Below are positions 36,415 to 49,700 of a stretch of 64,000 nt of DNA, one piece after another (position 1 is the stretch's first letter; each line of letters starts with the position of its first letter). The notes below the pieces were generated by a model that had not been told where the DNA came from, ran no database searches, and saw nothing but the letters and a program-made list of their open reading frames with translations. Made by a program: the position numbers and the translations under genes. This DNA is from Neurospora tetraspora (lineage: Eukaryota > Ascomycota > Sordariomycetes > Sordariales > Sordariaceae). The stretch covers positions 4,402,001 through 4,466,000 of the forward strand of contig NW_026944387.1 in the NCBI RefSeq assembly GCF_033439725.1, given 5' to 3'.

Positions 36415-36760
36415 CGTGCTCAAGTAGCCTTGTCGTGGGCTTGTTGGTTGATGCTTTTAACGACATTTGTTCGGTATTGGAGCGGACAAGCCCTCCTTTT
36501 TCAATCCGCGAGCCTCACGATCTGATGGGGAAGAAAAAGAGGCCATGCCTGGTTGATAGAGTTTGAACACATCGTGGGCAACATGCTGGCGTGGGTGTTG
36601 GGGAAATGGATTTGGATGTCTCTTGCCGCCCCCGGGCATGGAAGGAGACTGTTTGGGTTGCCGGGTCCAAGTATGACAAGCCTAGATAGATTGGGCTGGC
36701 TCCAATTGACGGTCGATTGAGTGTCGGGGCAAGGTTTGCTATTGGTCAGACACGGCGCGG
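36415..36760. other. Upstream region of member D
   Basis: Promoter side of the minus-strand finger gene. No specific site recognised. Confidence 0.4.
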
Positions 36761-37603
36761 TCCGGAAAAAAGTGATGAATAACCTACAGAAACCAGCGTG
36801 ACAGAAACCAGCCAGCAAAGTGATAAGTGACAGAATTCAATGAGGCTCACGTGGCTCGGTCCTGGGCCGTTTGAGACGAGACGTGTAACTGTTAAAACGG
36901 AACATTACACTTGGAATGGCGAAACATTAGGGTTATACATGGCCTAGGGCACCTGAAGCAAAAAAGGTGAGGTAGGACAAATACCTAGAGGTATCGTTGA
37001 AGATTTCAGGTTTGAGATCAGAAGCCAACGAGGTTGGCAAGTGCAACGAGGTGACATTACCGCAGCCGTGTGCGCCTTGGCCCGTATGGCAGACGTCACC
37101 CAACCTCTACCAGAATCCCGTTCATGTATTTACTCCAATCCAGCGGGGAATTCCCTCTCTTCCCTCTTCAACCTTCCAATCAATCAATTACCCACACTTT
37201 GGTTGGTTCGCCTTGTCTTTGTGTTTAGCCCGTTGACCGTGCAGATGGAGCCAGGAGAAAGTTGTCTATGTGACATGCAGTGAAGATATCATGGGGCGGC
37301 TGACTGTCTCTTCCTTTGACTCGGTTTCTCGTCCATCCTTTTTGTAAAAACCAAGGAAAGAGGCCATGTCCATGCGACCCTGAATGAACCCGAATCCCAG
37401 CCAGATTTCTCAAGATTCATAAGTGTATGAACTTGCGTTAGCGGTCGTCACTAAGAGCCAGCAATTGTGCAAGACGCAATTAGGTAAGGTTGGAATGTAT
37501 GGTGTTGTTGAGTGTTACCGGATGCCGTGTTCCTGAGCTTGTTGCGACAAGCTGAAATAGTGAGCCTCATTGAATTCTGTCACTTATCACTTTTTTTCCG
37601 GAT
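36761..37603. repeat. Segment bounded by perfect 34-bp inverted repeats
   Basis: 36817-36850 (begins AAAGTGATAAGTGACAGAAT) is exactly complementary to 37560-37593, 777 bp end to end. Outside the left arm a second piece (TCCGGAAAAAAGTGAT, 36761-36776) again matches the right arm extended to 37603. The inside has no transposase or other convincing frame. No clear target duplication was found. Either a MITE-like element or a locally formed inverted duplication. Confidence 0.65.
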
Positions 37604-40355
37604 GCCCTCGGGTGTGTCACTTTTCACTTTTTGTTGGATGCCCTTAGTGCTGGGGTGTGTCACTTGTTGTCTAGAACAACCTGTGTAACCGTCACCGGCA
37701 TGCGGGGCGGGAGACATCGGACAGGTCCCCTGTGTGACTCTGCCAAGTCTCCATGGCCTGGCTGTCATGTCACTGAATCGAGATCCTGCACGGTGAACGA
37801 GCGTGGAGCTGGCGGAACAGAAGGAGGTCTCTGAAAGTGACAACCATCCCCTCGGAATGACTGTCTTCCCCTGTCTCGCACTGCCAGTGGTAGGCTAGTG
37901 GCCAATGAGACGACTACTCGTCCCACCGGGACGGATCAGAACTAATAGTCTGCTGCGAGGCTTCGCATTCCGGAACAGTCTGACGCCCTGACGTCTCGGA
38001 TGGATCGCAGGTGCAGTTATACGCAAGACGTCCAGACCGTTGGTGAACACTCGCAAGAGTTCAACCTCCCACCACACGGCAACCTCTTTCTCTTTCGGCG
38101 GACACTTTTGTGGTTGCCTCTGCTTCATCACCGTCACAATCACACAGGACCCTCTCAAAACCAAGTGCTTCAAATATTCTCTCGAAGACAGAGGCGTTCT
38201 GATGTCTTCTCTTCATTGGGCATGTCAAGCTCTTATCCAAATCCGGTACGGATCGACATTGAACTTCATTCTGCTCCAGGTAGGCATGTTTTATGAAAGC
38301 TCGACTTCCCCTACTTTCAAGCCATCATCCCGACCTCCTCCAGATCACATTATTGGACCCCGTAGGCTTCGTTACGTTGCGGCATTGCTCATATACCGCG
38401 ACTTACAGGAGGGCTTCAGCCGTCAGACAGGAAGTCGAATTGGGTCACACGGGAACTTCCACAACCATCAACAAAACCACCCATCGGCACATTTGGCCAT
38501 GCCTCTTTTGGATCTTTTTGCATTGAGACCACCATCATCCAGGTTTCCGAATACGCCAAAAGGGGTCCAAATGATGACACCCCTCTGAGCCACTCTTTAT
38601 CCTGTTGATTTCCAAAACATGGTGGCTGGCGAATGCCTCCTTTCCACCAAAGAAGCAGTGTGAGTTGGTGATTGAATGCTGACTGTTACTTCCCTGTCTG
38701 CTGTTCTTTGGCGAAGGGTCCTTATTCCCGCCTCTTACTAATCGATGGATATACATTTGCATGGTCAATCCCACTTACGGTACCGTTTCGGCCACGCTCA
38801 GTTACGGCCACGTCTTCTCCTGGTGAGACCTAGAAAGCCAGGGTCGGGCTTAGACATAGCTTACCTACTCTCTTTCTTCGCAGTAGATTCGAAAGAGTCG
38901 GACCAAGGGCCAATTGACGAGCAAGAGGCTTCGTCATGGCAACAGCTTTGCGACGTCCATTGGGCCCGGCTTTCAAGGTATGCATCAATGGTCCGTGGAT
39001 GGACCATGGCTTTCCTTCCTATTGCTTGAATGATAAGCAGCTGATAGTGAGCCCTGCGAGCCTGTCACTAATCTGGTGCAACCGTTTTGAATCGGCATGA
39101 CGGCAAGGATGTTTGAATGCCTGGGTCTGCCAGGGGTGTGTGTAACACAAGTAGGGTCTTCAACCCTGTCTTAACCTCGGATTCTCATGTGGTCAGCACG
39201 GAAATGGAGGCCATTTCGCTAACAGTTTTCTCTCCAGGTTGACGGCATGCCTGGACCTTTTGATGGCCATTTTCACTGCTCAGAATATTCATATGTCATG
39301 AAGGATGTCCCATAAATGGTCAACAGCCAGTCCATCGTCTCCCCCCCTCTCGCTTTAACCTGAATTTCATTGCTTTTTCTCTCCCGTGCCATGCCGGCGA
39401 TGCGGCGGAACCAGCTTAGTCTACCGTGACCCTTCTCTCACCGCACACAGTAAGCGCTGTGTGTTGGTGGGCAGTCATTCTGGCAATAATGTCTTGTTAT
39501 GCGTTCTCTTATTGGCAATGAAACGATAACAAGAATATCTCAGCCAATCTGAACTTTCAACCCAATCTGTTGCGGTGGGATTCCTCCGGTCGTGGTAGGA
39601 TTGATGGCTTCGATAGACCATCAATATCATGTCCCGCACCTCCTTTTGCTCCTCTTTATCTTTCTCTGTGCGAATCATGGAAGAAGCTGGAAAACTGAAG
39701 GCTCCACAGGGTTTCCTGCATGGGTTGTGAAATTATCACATCTGCTATGCCCTTTGAACTCTTTCTTTCATCACCTCCATCGGGAGCTTTTCCTATGTCC
39801 GAAGATCTTTGATATCGGGTTCGGTACCCGGAGAAGGTATCTTTTGACAGCGGGTGGCTTTGGTGCAACTCTTGCCTTGATTTTGCTTGGACGTGGATTT
39901 GTAACTGGCTTTCCTCCCTCATTATCACCTCCCTACCCTTTTACACACTCACTCAGCGTCGCCTGTTCTTTTCAATACCGACGGCGTCCAGTGGCAACTA
40001 TCACTTTTTCTTGGAACGGTGCCCGGACGATATTTCCTTACCTGTGGTTTTCGTACGGTCTCTGTCTGGTACGTACCGGTACCGAGCGAGACGGGATGCG
40101 GGAAGAAGGCTAGAGGAAGCACAGGAGCACGTCCCGAACGCCTGCAGATACAATGGACGAATCCCTGCGAGTGGATTTAGGTATTCTGCACGGACATCTT
40201 AGATCGGTAGCTATCGCAAGACAATACAAATGAACAAGAGTTGGGTTAGTGCGCTAACCTCTATATTATTCAATAGTACAACACCCCAATTACACCTCCA
40301 GAAACTAAAACCCTTGCCGAAACTCCAAGAACAGCATTATGCGCAAACTTCCCAT
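37604..40355. other. Intergenic, 2.75 kb
   Basis: It starts with a tandem pair of about 40 bp (TCACTTNTCACTTTTT...GGATGCCCT), which continues from the preceding inverted-repeat arm. Several frames of 90-180 codons occur on both strands; none has recognisable content. Confidence 0.4.
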
Positions 40356-41321
40356 TTACTCCTCACTCTTCCGACCCAAGTCCATCCCGTGCACAATCTT
40401 GACATGTCTCCGCAGGTTATCTTCACGAGTAATCGCCCGGCCAGTCGAAGAATGGTATTTGCAGCCCTCGACTGAGCAATGGAACCCTGTGGATGCCACT
40501 GCCGCGCCAGGTATGCCACTGCCGTTGCTACCATTGCTCAGGTTGCCTTTCATCTTGTGCTTGTTTGTCTTCAGGTGGCGCTCATAATCGCGCTTGGTTT
40601 TGGGAGAAACGCGGCAGTCGTTGCAGGTGTAGCGGTTACCGTCGACACTTGTGGTGCTGGCACTGTTGGGGGCCTGTCCTGCGGTCTCGGGGGCCGGGCT
40701 ATAGCATGGGTAGGATGTCGTTTGGGTTGACGAGGGTACAGATGTGCCATTGCATATCGGCTCTGAGCATTGAACAGGGGCAGCTTGAGTTTCTGGATAG
40801 TTGACAGGGTGGAAAGAGGTTGTCAGTGATGACTGGGGCTGGTCATTGTCAACTGCGTTCCAGGCAGAGGTGCCGGTAACATCCATCGGGTTAACGCAGG
40901 ATATGTTTCCATAATCTCCGCAGTTCTGGGTATGGTAGACAACGGGAGCAAGACGTTGAGACCATGCGTCGTTGGAAGTGGAGTCAATTGTGGACTGAGG
41001 AAGACTCGGGGACGAGGAATAAGGCTCAAAGTCAGCGTTCAGGTACTGGAGGAAGATGAGTACAGCGTTAGCGGGCCATCAACATGGTTGAGTCAAAAAA
41101 AAAAGGTTTGGGAAGGGTGATGTAAAGCGAGTAAGAACAAGTACCTGAGCAGCATAATCTGGTGTATATTCTCCATCCAAGTCTGAAGCCGATCTCATAT
41201 GGCTGCTATATCGAGTGATGTCCGTGAAAAGCTCGCAGGCACTCTGGTACGTAAACGTTAACTCGGAGGTGCCATCGTGGTTAACAGCCAAGTAAGCATT
41301 CGGTGTCGATTCATTGTCCAT
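40356..41321 (-). CDS. C2H2 zinc-finger protein, member E
   Basis: Two exons, 41145-41321 and 40356-41045, with a 99-nt phase-0 intron (donor GTACTT, branch GCTAACGC, acceptor CTCCAG). Product 288 residues. Exon 1 (59 codons) is acidic/aromatic and has FTDITRYSSHMRSASDLDG, faintly like FTDIAYDSDHLNAS in member D. Exon 2 starts YLNADFEP. A Ser/Thr/Pro/Gln region leads to finger 1 (residues 200-222, C-x2-C-x12-H-x5-H, KTKRDYERH) and finger 2 (249-278, 18 residues in the loop, ITREDNLRRH). Ends HGMDLGRKSEE. The paralogy with D is the closest in the set (TGFHCSVEGCKYH against TGVHCPVTGCKYH). Probable DNA-binding regulator; target unknown. Confidence 0.82.
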
Positions 41322-43141
41322 TGGAGCTTAAGAGATGTTGGAATAAAGAATGGAGTTGAGGGCCCGTCTCTATGTTGAGCGTACACTAGCGTGTGCTATG
41401 CAGGGGCGGTTTTGAATTTCTGGCCAGCTTCTTGCTCCTTTGAGTGACAACATTGGGATTGAGTAATTGACTTTGCAGTGGGAAAGCTCGCCCTTTTGAG
41501 TCAGAGAGTTCCTCTGCCCTTGAAGATGGAAAAAGAGGAGAGGCCATCTTCTCCCAGGGGAAACTTTGTTTTGGCGCATAGTCGGTGGCTTTGTATGATA
41601 ACATTCGAGGGAAGAAATATGCAAGTTGTTTGTGATCCTGGTCTGTGGTTGAGTGATCGCTTTGGGAAACGGGGTCACTGTTATCCCCGCGACTCCATGT
41701 ACAAAATATTAGGTTGGCCTATCATAGGGGATTTAGGGTGATGCACAGGATATAGGCCAACCAACCAAAAACTGAATGTTGCGGCGGTTGGCGTCTCACC
41801 CGCATTCGAAAACAGCCGGGTGCTGTTATCGAGTTATCCTTCGTTACACACCTTTTCCGCCAACAAGACACCTGGAGAAGGGTGCCAGGGGCAATGAAGT
41901 GAGGTGGAGCGGGGCTGAGCCTGAGTTGGTTAGGTTCCCACCGTTGTACAGGATCAAACACCGAATATTCCGACTTCCATTGTTGCACGGCGGGAAAGAG
42001 GCTCTCGACATCTCCAACATACGGCGCGGCTGCACCGTTCTCAGGCAGTTTTGTTTGTACGCGGTTCAAGGCGCGCTGTAGGCATGTGTGTATATCCTTG
42101 CTTTTCGTCCTGATGCCGGTTTTGAGAAGTGGACGAGACGAAGCGGGTTGCCAGAAGAGTGAGACAGGATGTAAGTAATTCCCATCCTATGCACAAAAAC
42201 AGCATGTCGTAGCGGAAGCACGCAGCCTACGTCTACACGCAGGTAAACGACAAGCACGTTGTGTCGCATTGTTCTTTCGTGCATATATGATGTTGTCATT
42301 GCCATATCCTCCTCTTCTTTTCCCGATCTAATTACAAGAAGGTAATACATAGCCTAACGTATTCTTCCAGTTGGCGTTAGTAACATGGGGCGACGTTATC
42401 CAGCGGCGTCTGGCCCGTCCTTCCTCCGCCTCCTCATCTTCCCCTTCTTTTCCCCCATGGAGGTGGACGCCGACCTTGTGGCTGTTCCTTACCACCTCTT
42501 CCTCACTGGCCTGTTCAAGCACGCTCCAGTGCATGGTGACATGCATGCATGCAGGGCCCAGTTCCCACCCCAAAAGTAATTAGAGGTCAGAGGTACTGCC
42601 GCTGAAGATGCAGGCGCATCTACGGGTGACCTTCTTTGCTCCTCCGTCAAAGACACAGGGCATGTATGATACCGAAAGCATACAATGCCTCTGCGCCGAA
42701 CCAAGAAAAAGAAGTAAAAACAAAAGCAGGTTCGTGTCCATCAAGGAGTGGAAGGCCATCGATGGATAGTATGCCTTGTGGATCAGTCGTGAGTGCGCAG
42801 TTCTAACCATAACTGAACTGGCGCGGTAATCAAAAGAAAAAAAAAACGGGGTAATAGTTCGTCGTCATCAAGTCGATAATCGGCGTGTCGCGCATCCAGG
42901 GCCCAAGTGGAACATGTAATGGATTGCCAAAGCGCGATCGGTTCCAACAGTTCGTGCCGTGATCGAGTGTCATGTGGGCGTCAAGAATATGTGGATGGGA
43001 AGACAGGCGACATATCCGTTTCCGAAATGGCCATGTCCTACCCAGATAAGTCATGCGTGCGTGCCTGATCATGTCGCTCCTTGTCAAGTACGAACAGTGG
43101 TGATCGGCCTACACAGCAACAACCCAACGAGCGGAGCGCTT
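41322..43141. other. Intergenic, 1.8 kb
   Basis: A small hairpin (GTTGGCCTAT / ATAGGCCAAC) lies at 41713-41762. Frames near 42330-42580 overlap on both strands and are not called. Confidence 0.4.
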
Positions 43142-43567
43142 CTACCGATCGGCCTCGTTGAAGTTGACGCGCTTCGAGCTCCTTCCCCACGAGTTCTGCT
43201 GGTACCGGCTCTCGAAGTTTTGCTGCTGGTGCGATACGCTCTCCATGCTAGGCTGCTTCGAGGGGGTCGAGCTGCTGCCGAATCCGGGCACGGTAGACCA
43301 CCTGTTGGAGACCTTCCTGGCGGGTGTTTCTTCCGTAGGAGAGCTGACGCCGACGTCGGGGGAGAAGGGCATTTCTCGGGTGGTGTTGGTCTTGCTCGAG
43401 TTCACCGAGGAGCCGGTGATGTTGGGGGTGTTGTAGACATACTCGCCATCGACGTAGGTAGCGTTGGAGACAAAGGTGGAGCGACGATGACGGCGGCGGG
43501 TGTAGCGCTGCTCAAGACGGAAAAGCTCAATCTTGGCTTGGATGCGGTCGAAGAGGCTGAGACCCAT
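43142..43567 (-). CDS. Small conserved-looking protein, Arg-rich N-terminus
   Basis: An intronless frame of 141 codons with a good ATG (43565-43567). The N-terminal 50 residues form an amphipathic, basic segment (MGLSLFDRIQAKIELFRLEQ, then RYTRRRHRRSTF) followed by YVDGEYVYNTP; the rest is Ser/Thr/Asn/Gln-rich and probably disordered. The contrast between a compact N-terminus and low-complexity tail, and the single long frame with a normal start, suggest a true gene. No family can be named with certainty. It stands alone in the middle of the zinc-finger gene region and has no sequence link to it. A mitochondrial or membrane-surface role would be a guess from the basic helix only. Confidence 0.65.
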   Translation of the reverse strand: MGLSLFDRIQAKIELFRLEQRYTRRRHRRSTFVSNATYVDGEYVYNTPNITGSSVNSSKTNTTREMPFSPDVGVSSPTEETPARKVSNRWSTVPGFGSSSTPSKQPSMESVSHQQQNFESRYQQNSWGRSSKRVNFNEADR

Positions 43568-46044
43568 TGTGATAGATTTCTGATCGTGTTGTAATGTGGG
43601 AGAGGGGTGGTCGTCGTGTCGTGGACGAGAGTGTCAACCGATTGCGCCAAGCGGAAGCGTCGGCGTTGTCGTCGCGTGCAAAAGAGTGAAGTGTTTTTTC
43701 GGAGTCGGATGTGATGGTAAAAGATTGGTAATGTCGTGGATGAAGATTCTGCGTTGTCGGATCTCGAGTTCGGAGATGAAAGGGTGGGTTTGTTGCTGGG
43801 CGAGGAATGACCGGAAGCTCAGGCTTGTTTGAATGACAGACTGGTGGTGAGGGGATTTGGATGGAAGAGAGTGTGTGGGATGGCCCTGGTAGTTGTAGAG
43901 AACGAGTGTAGGGTCGACTTATCGGGCCTCCTGGCTGACGTTGCAGTCGATTAAAGAGAGCCGGGCGGTGGTTGGTGGAGGTTGGGGGGAAGCGAAGGAT
44001 TCGAGAGGAGATGGGGAGAGGGGAAGAAGAGTTGAAGAAGGGAAAGAAGAAAAGGTTCGTTACGACGGCACCGGGACCTCATGGTGCCACTGCACCCTGC
44101 CGTGGCTTGCCCACAATTCACTAGCTCACCCACAGCGACGCCCACAGCAGAAGCCCTCCACTCGCACCTGCCCTTCGGAATGGAGCCTCTGCAGCTCTGG
44201 ATGCCCGCGACGCCGAAACTGATAAACCAGCTCCGCTTTTCCGCTCTGCTCTGGAGTTGTTATTGGTCAATGGTGTCTAGCGCAGGCATAAGAAGCAGGG
44301 GTACGACATCCAGCCCCATCGATTAATCAAAAGGGAGCATGGATCAATTGTGCTCAGTTGCTGACACAACAGCGCCATCCAATCTTTTTGCAAAACACAA
44401 AACACGGGTCCAGTGTGGATTTCCCGAGTTTGAGATGCCGTTTGGTTTTATGCTCGATTCTTGGGATGGACCTGGGCCACCTTATCGCCGCATGAATTCT
44501 ACGATCTCGAGAGCCTGATGAATGAATACAAAGTCATTGTCGCTGCCATGATCCGATGTGGTGTGCGTGCTCGGATATCGGCCAAAAACTCTGCATCGCC
44601 CAAAACCCGAGGCTACGCCCAACCGAGTACAGAAGTCAAGGCGACAAGCGAGGAGCTAATGATGTAGACGATCAACAGTGCCAGCAGAGTGGGATGTGCG
44701 CGGCGGCCTCGAACCAGTTCAGTTGTCCGGTTGATACGAGTCGCCGGCTCTTGTCTCACCTGGACTGGCACTGAGTGATCATGGCCATCAAGCAATTATA
44801 ACCACGTCGACAAGGGAGCACCAACGGAAGCCGTGGAATTTCCCGCCGACTCAAACTCCTTTCCCATTTAACTCTTGTCTTCCAGAATGTTTCGCGATTG
44901 AACCATGCAAGACCGTTGCTTGTCAAAAGTCCGTTCGTCTACTGGCGAGACATGGGGAAATGACTGCCCCTGGTGAAACAATGACGAGCATGGGAATCAC
45001 GATCACCAAACACAAGCGAGCACGGACCCTTTCCCTTGTGCTCCTCAGCACCAAACCTCCTCCAGACTTCTTCCCCGCCCCCTGATTTTCATCGACATTC
45101 CATCCCGGTACCCCACGTGTTGGTACCTGCGTCACTGGAGACCGAAGCTTCTTTCACAGAGTCACAAACTTCCCGCGCCGAGCCTTGATCGACCTCTCAC
45201 GAATTCACAATGCCGTGCCGGCACAACCGTCTTGAGGTTATTCGCACGTCCAACCATCGGTTTTGCGCTGTATCGAGAAGTGGAGGCGGTCCGGACCGGA
45301 CAACTGACCGAGCGATCGCGTCTCCGGAGATTAACGACAATTCTGCACAGCCCGGCACCTTAGTGAGCTTGGGCCTCAATGACGATCTGCTTCCAGGTCT
45401 CCTGTCATCTCCAGCCAGACGAGCGAAAAGAAGGTCAAATTGGTATCCGCGATCGGTTCATGCGAAAGCGCGGCACAAACCTCAGTTCCCTGCCTCGACC
45501 TTGGGCAGTTTCGTGTTTCGAGTCCGATCGCTGGCAGGTGAAATTGTTAGTGCAGCAGGTTCCACAAAGGCTTGGCAGTCGAGTCAAGGTGAGCAAAGAC
45601 CCTGTTCTCAAAACTCACCTCGGACACTCGTCAATTGGAGTCAGCTCCGATTGTTGAAGCGGGTATAAGATCGAGGACGACCAAAGGTGTTTATTGCTTT
45701 ATACGAAGGCACGATACTTCTCCATGTCCCTCCCGTGGCTCTTCCGCGTGGTCACAGAGATGCCACCTTGGCATTGAAGCACCCAGATTGCTTGTTAGCA
45801 CAAGACCCATACGCTGAAAGGATACAGCTCAACAGTCAACCAGCATGATCCGTAGAAGAACGCCTCTGTCAGGTAAAGCAGTTCCATCGAGTTGCTCCTT
45901 TGTTTTTGTAAAATTGCCCATCTTTATTCTCTACCTCATAGTTACCGCTGAAATCCCTATACCACCTTAGAAGTAGATCGCTAACAGCAAACAAAAAAAC
46001 ACAGTCTACTAACTTCAACCTCCTTGACCCCTTACAATGTCTCC
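43568..46044. other. Intergenic, 2.5 kb
   Basis: No gene recognised. A frame at 45210-45668 (152 codons) and one at 44461-44667 start at ATG but show no known motif. Confidence 0.4.
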
Positions 46045-46783
46045 TCATTCTCCTCGCTCTGAGATCCCATGCATTTTGTCAATGTGCCTCCACAGGTTAT
46101 CCTTGCGCGGGAATGTATTGTCGCAGGATGCAACTGGGCAGCGAAATCCTGTGCCACGGTTCGGTGACGAGTTTAACTGAATCTCTTCTCGACCGTTTCT
46201 GCTGGCGTTCTTGCGATGCCTTGCGGTAGCCAAGTGGCGGTTGAAGTCTCGCTGCGTCTTTGCGGAGATGGAACCACAGTGGTCGCAGGTGAAGAGCCTG
46301 GGGCTGGGAATGGAAGATGAGGCCGGATCGGCGGAGGCTGAACCCGAGGCCTCGTTACTCTCTTGAGAGTTGAGGCTGTTGAAAGTGACCCCATGAGTTG
46401 GCGTAGATTGGGGGAGCGATTGTTGAGCCGTCGGCTCAGCGATGGCCGATTCGCCAGCATTATCGAGGTCGACATCATCATGGCTGGCGTACTGGGACAC
46501 AAGCATGAGGATTAGCATGGGCATCCACATCATGAGTCGCCAGTATATTTCAAGTCAACTTGGGCTGGGTTGTAACATGAATCAGATACAGAGAAGGTCC
46601 ATGAATAGGCAAAGAGAAAGTAGGTACCTCTGAGCAAAGACAGACGAGCTGGTCGGGGGCTTGTTCCAGGTCGAGACCGCCCCATTGGGCTTGATCAACC
46701 TCATTGTCGAGGAAGGTCATGGCATTGGCATTGACAGGGAAATGAACTGGGCACAACCCGTGAAGATTTGCAAAGAAGTCCAT
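46045..46783 (-). CDS. C2H2 zinc-finger protein, member F
   Basis: Two exons, 46628-46783 and 46045-46491, with a 136-nt phase-0 intron (donor GTACCT, acceptor CCCAG). At 200 residues it is the smallest member. Exon 1 (52 codons) is acidic and hydrophobic (MDFFANLHGLCPVHFP). Exon 2 starts YASHDDVDL, the same Tyr after the intron as in D, E and G. A Ser/Ala/Glu-rich stretch follows, then finger 1 (residues 121-144, C-x2-C-x13-H-x5-H, KTQRDFNRH) and finger 2 (170-193) with the canonical 12-residue loop and RKDNLWRH. It ends HGISERGE. Probable nuclear DNA-binding protein; function unknown. Confidence 0.8.
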
Positions 46784-49700
46784 TATGTCGGTGTTTGCTT
46801 TCTGGCGAACGGATGTCTGGATATGAAGAGCGGCTTGAGCTGAAGAGTGAGAACAACAGTGGAGGGACCATGATGGGCTTTAGTTCCCTTTAAAACCTGA
46901 GCAATAGTCAAGGCTCGAGGAGGCCAAACCATCAGATGTTTTGAGGCCTTGTGGAGGAACTACGAATTGTTCGTGAAGAGCAGATGAAAAAGGGGATCTA
47001 TATCCCCAGACTTGCAGTGCAGCAACTTCATCCCACCGGACGCTTTTTGGCCACGGGTAACTCCGGCTCGAATCAAGCAACTCTTCAATGCCGTCGTCTC
47101 TGGCAACCAGAATATGCTCCGCCTCTGGTCCAGTGGTGCCTATGCGGCTTGTAAGTTTCGATGTCAATGATTGGTGATGCCCGGCCCGGCCTATCGACGC
47201 TCTCGGTTCGAGTGCGCCGTGTTTTGGTCCTTGCAGCAGCGCACTTCTTGGTGTCTATTCCCTGGATTCTGGTTGGTCATGAAAGCGGGGTTCTGCCGCT
47301 TGGCGCACCAAAACCGACAGGTACCTGGGTACCTTTTTTCTCGGGGCCAATTTCTATTAATGAGAAACCCATCTCTCATCTGGATCGTCTTCGTTTACTT
47401 CACATTTATGCCTCAACTTGCTGCACCAGGGTCGCTCGCTTGTTATGCCTATGCTGTGGCTTGGTTGCAAGACTTGCACTTTCCCGATGTGCAAGGATCC
47501 ATCAGTACAAGGATCCCCGTACACCCCCTGGTTGCTTGTTGACAACGGCGAAGTGTCTCTGGGGTAGAGCGCTGTAAGTTACAGGGGCCAAGTGCGCTAT
47601 AGCGGCTGTTGTCTCTGGGGTTGGATGTACCCGGACAAAACGATTGAAAGATGGAAGGGCCAATCCTCCAGTACACCCAATCCTCCAGTACACCCAATCC
47701 CCCATCCCCCCATCCCCCCACGGCCTATCGGATCCCACTCAGTCGGCAGGCGTCGCTGGCTTAGTTCACTTCGAGGTCCAAGGTGCTTGTCTATCCTATC
47801 TGCAAAAGTCTCGGGATAACACCCAAGCCTTACCGGTTACCGACGGCGGACACACCTTCTGCCAGCTCACTCAACAAAGACCAAAAAAAAAGAAAAAAAA
47901 ATAACCGGGCGGCTTGCGGGTTACATCAAAACCCCCCGCCCAGCAAAAGAGCTGGCTTGAGGATTGATAAGTACCAGCCCAATGTTCTTGAGCCCAATAA
48001 CGTGGCCAGATAGCGCACTATCAAATATGCCCTGTGCTGTGCGGATTACAGCGAATTGGCAAGATGGGCTTCGATCGCTGAATGGAAATCGGGCAGGTGG
48101 GGCTGGCGTCCCAGCAAATGGAGAGCTCCCATTGGTGAGAAAGGAGCCATCATACCGGACTCGACCAATTAGAAGAGGATGTCCGAGTGTCTCGAAGCTT
48201 GGCAGGATTGGTAGTGTACCGCATTTTCTCGCTCATAACGATGCTTTTTTGGGGAAGGGCAGAACAAGCAACAACGTCTCGAATCCACTTCCGCCACATT
48301 ATTCCCGACTCGTTTTTCAGACTAGTTGCACCGCCGCTTAGTCCGGCACCCGGCATCCCTTGTTCCCTTGCAAGTCAAGTCTTGTCATCTGGCCGAGCCA
48401 CCGTCTCTTCGACCAACACCAACAACATCGAATACGAATGCATTTCTCCTCGACATCTATGAATACGACACTTTGATAGAACAACATGTACGCTGAGGTA
48501 GTTGAGTGCGGTTGAGTCTGGTGGGGTGATGTTATGCCCCGTGGTGTCCGTCCAGATAATGATGTAAGAGGACGGGAGTGCGGGCAGAGGAAGTGGAAGG
48601 AGGTGTACGTACCCCCGTACCTCTGTACCTCGACGTTGCAGTGGTACCTCCCTTCAGGTACCCCCCCTGCCAACCTGGAAGACAGGGTGCGCACCGTGGG
48701 CGCGACCTCGACAGTGGAGTCGCAGGGAGCACAGGGCACTAGCGTCGGGTGTTGGGGGTCGAGTGTGGTCGACTGGAGCGAGCCCTGGAATGACCGAGAA
48801 CAAGGAAGACCAGGGTTGGGGTGCCCTGGGTGCGTGCATGAGCCTCGAACCTCTGCCCTGCAGTTGGGGGTCGGTACAAGCGCTACCTGCTTCTCGGGCC
48901 ACACATTATGAAGGTGTTTTGAGCTTGCTCTTAGCTACATATGCAGCATCTTGCCAACTGGATTGGTTCATAAATACCAGTAGAGGTATGATCCACAAAG
49001 CATCTCCGTTATGAGTGAGAAAATGCGGTAGTGTACAGTCTTGCCCAACAACGCCATCTCCGAATATGCCAAGTAAATAAACGTGAATATGTGGTCGGAA
49101 CTCCCAGGAAAACGGGGTTTCAGCAGTTAAGGAAGTTGTGAAATCCCGTGCCTCCATATTTGGGTCGGGATTGCATAAATGGCGGCCGACGTTAGGTGCG
49201 ATCGGTCGGCAGGTCGGGTCGGTTGGCGGAACGGCGTAGTTGGCTCACCGTGGTTTCTTCCAGGTGAACTTCCAGGGGCAAAAGGTACGCGTAGTCCTGT
49301 TGTTTGTATGAGGAACTGGGTCGACTGCGCTGCTCAAGTATGGTGACGCGCAGATGGGCTGTTGGGCGAGGGGGGATGGACGATGGATGGTATCGGGAAG
49401 TATGTTTTGGAACTGACATGTGTAGTTGCGCTCGATTACCGATCAGTGGCCATGGGATTGTGTTCATCTTCGAGTTCAGGAGGCTCTTTTTGAGCTTCGG
49501 TAATGACAGCCAGTATGTAAAGAGGAGGAACAGTAAGCGGACTGTCAGACTTTCAAGTCAGGGAGGTTAGCAGGTGTCAAAGTGCTTGAAGTGATAGCTA
49601 GAAGTTAGATGCCCAGGAGAGGCTGGGGTGGGTCGGAGGGGGATTGATGGTGGTCGGGAAAGAAGTTGTGAAGATACGTAAGATTTCGGAGAGCCTTGGA

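Noticed and set aside
39592-40113. 173-codon plus-strand frame with a hydrophobic start
   Set aside because: No signal of codon use, splice structure or known motif; a minus-strand frame overlaps part of it.
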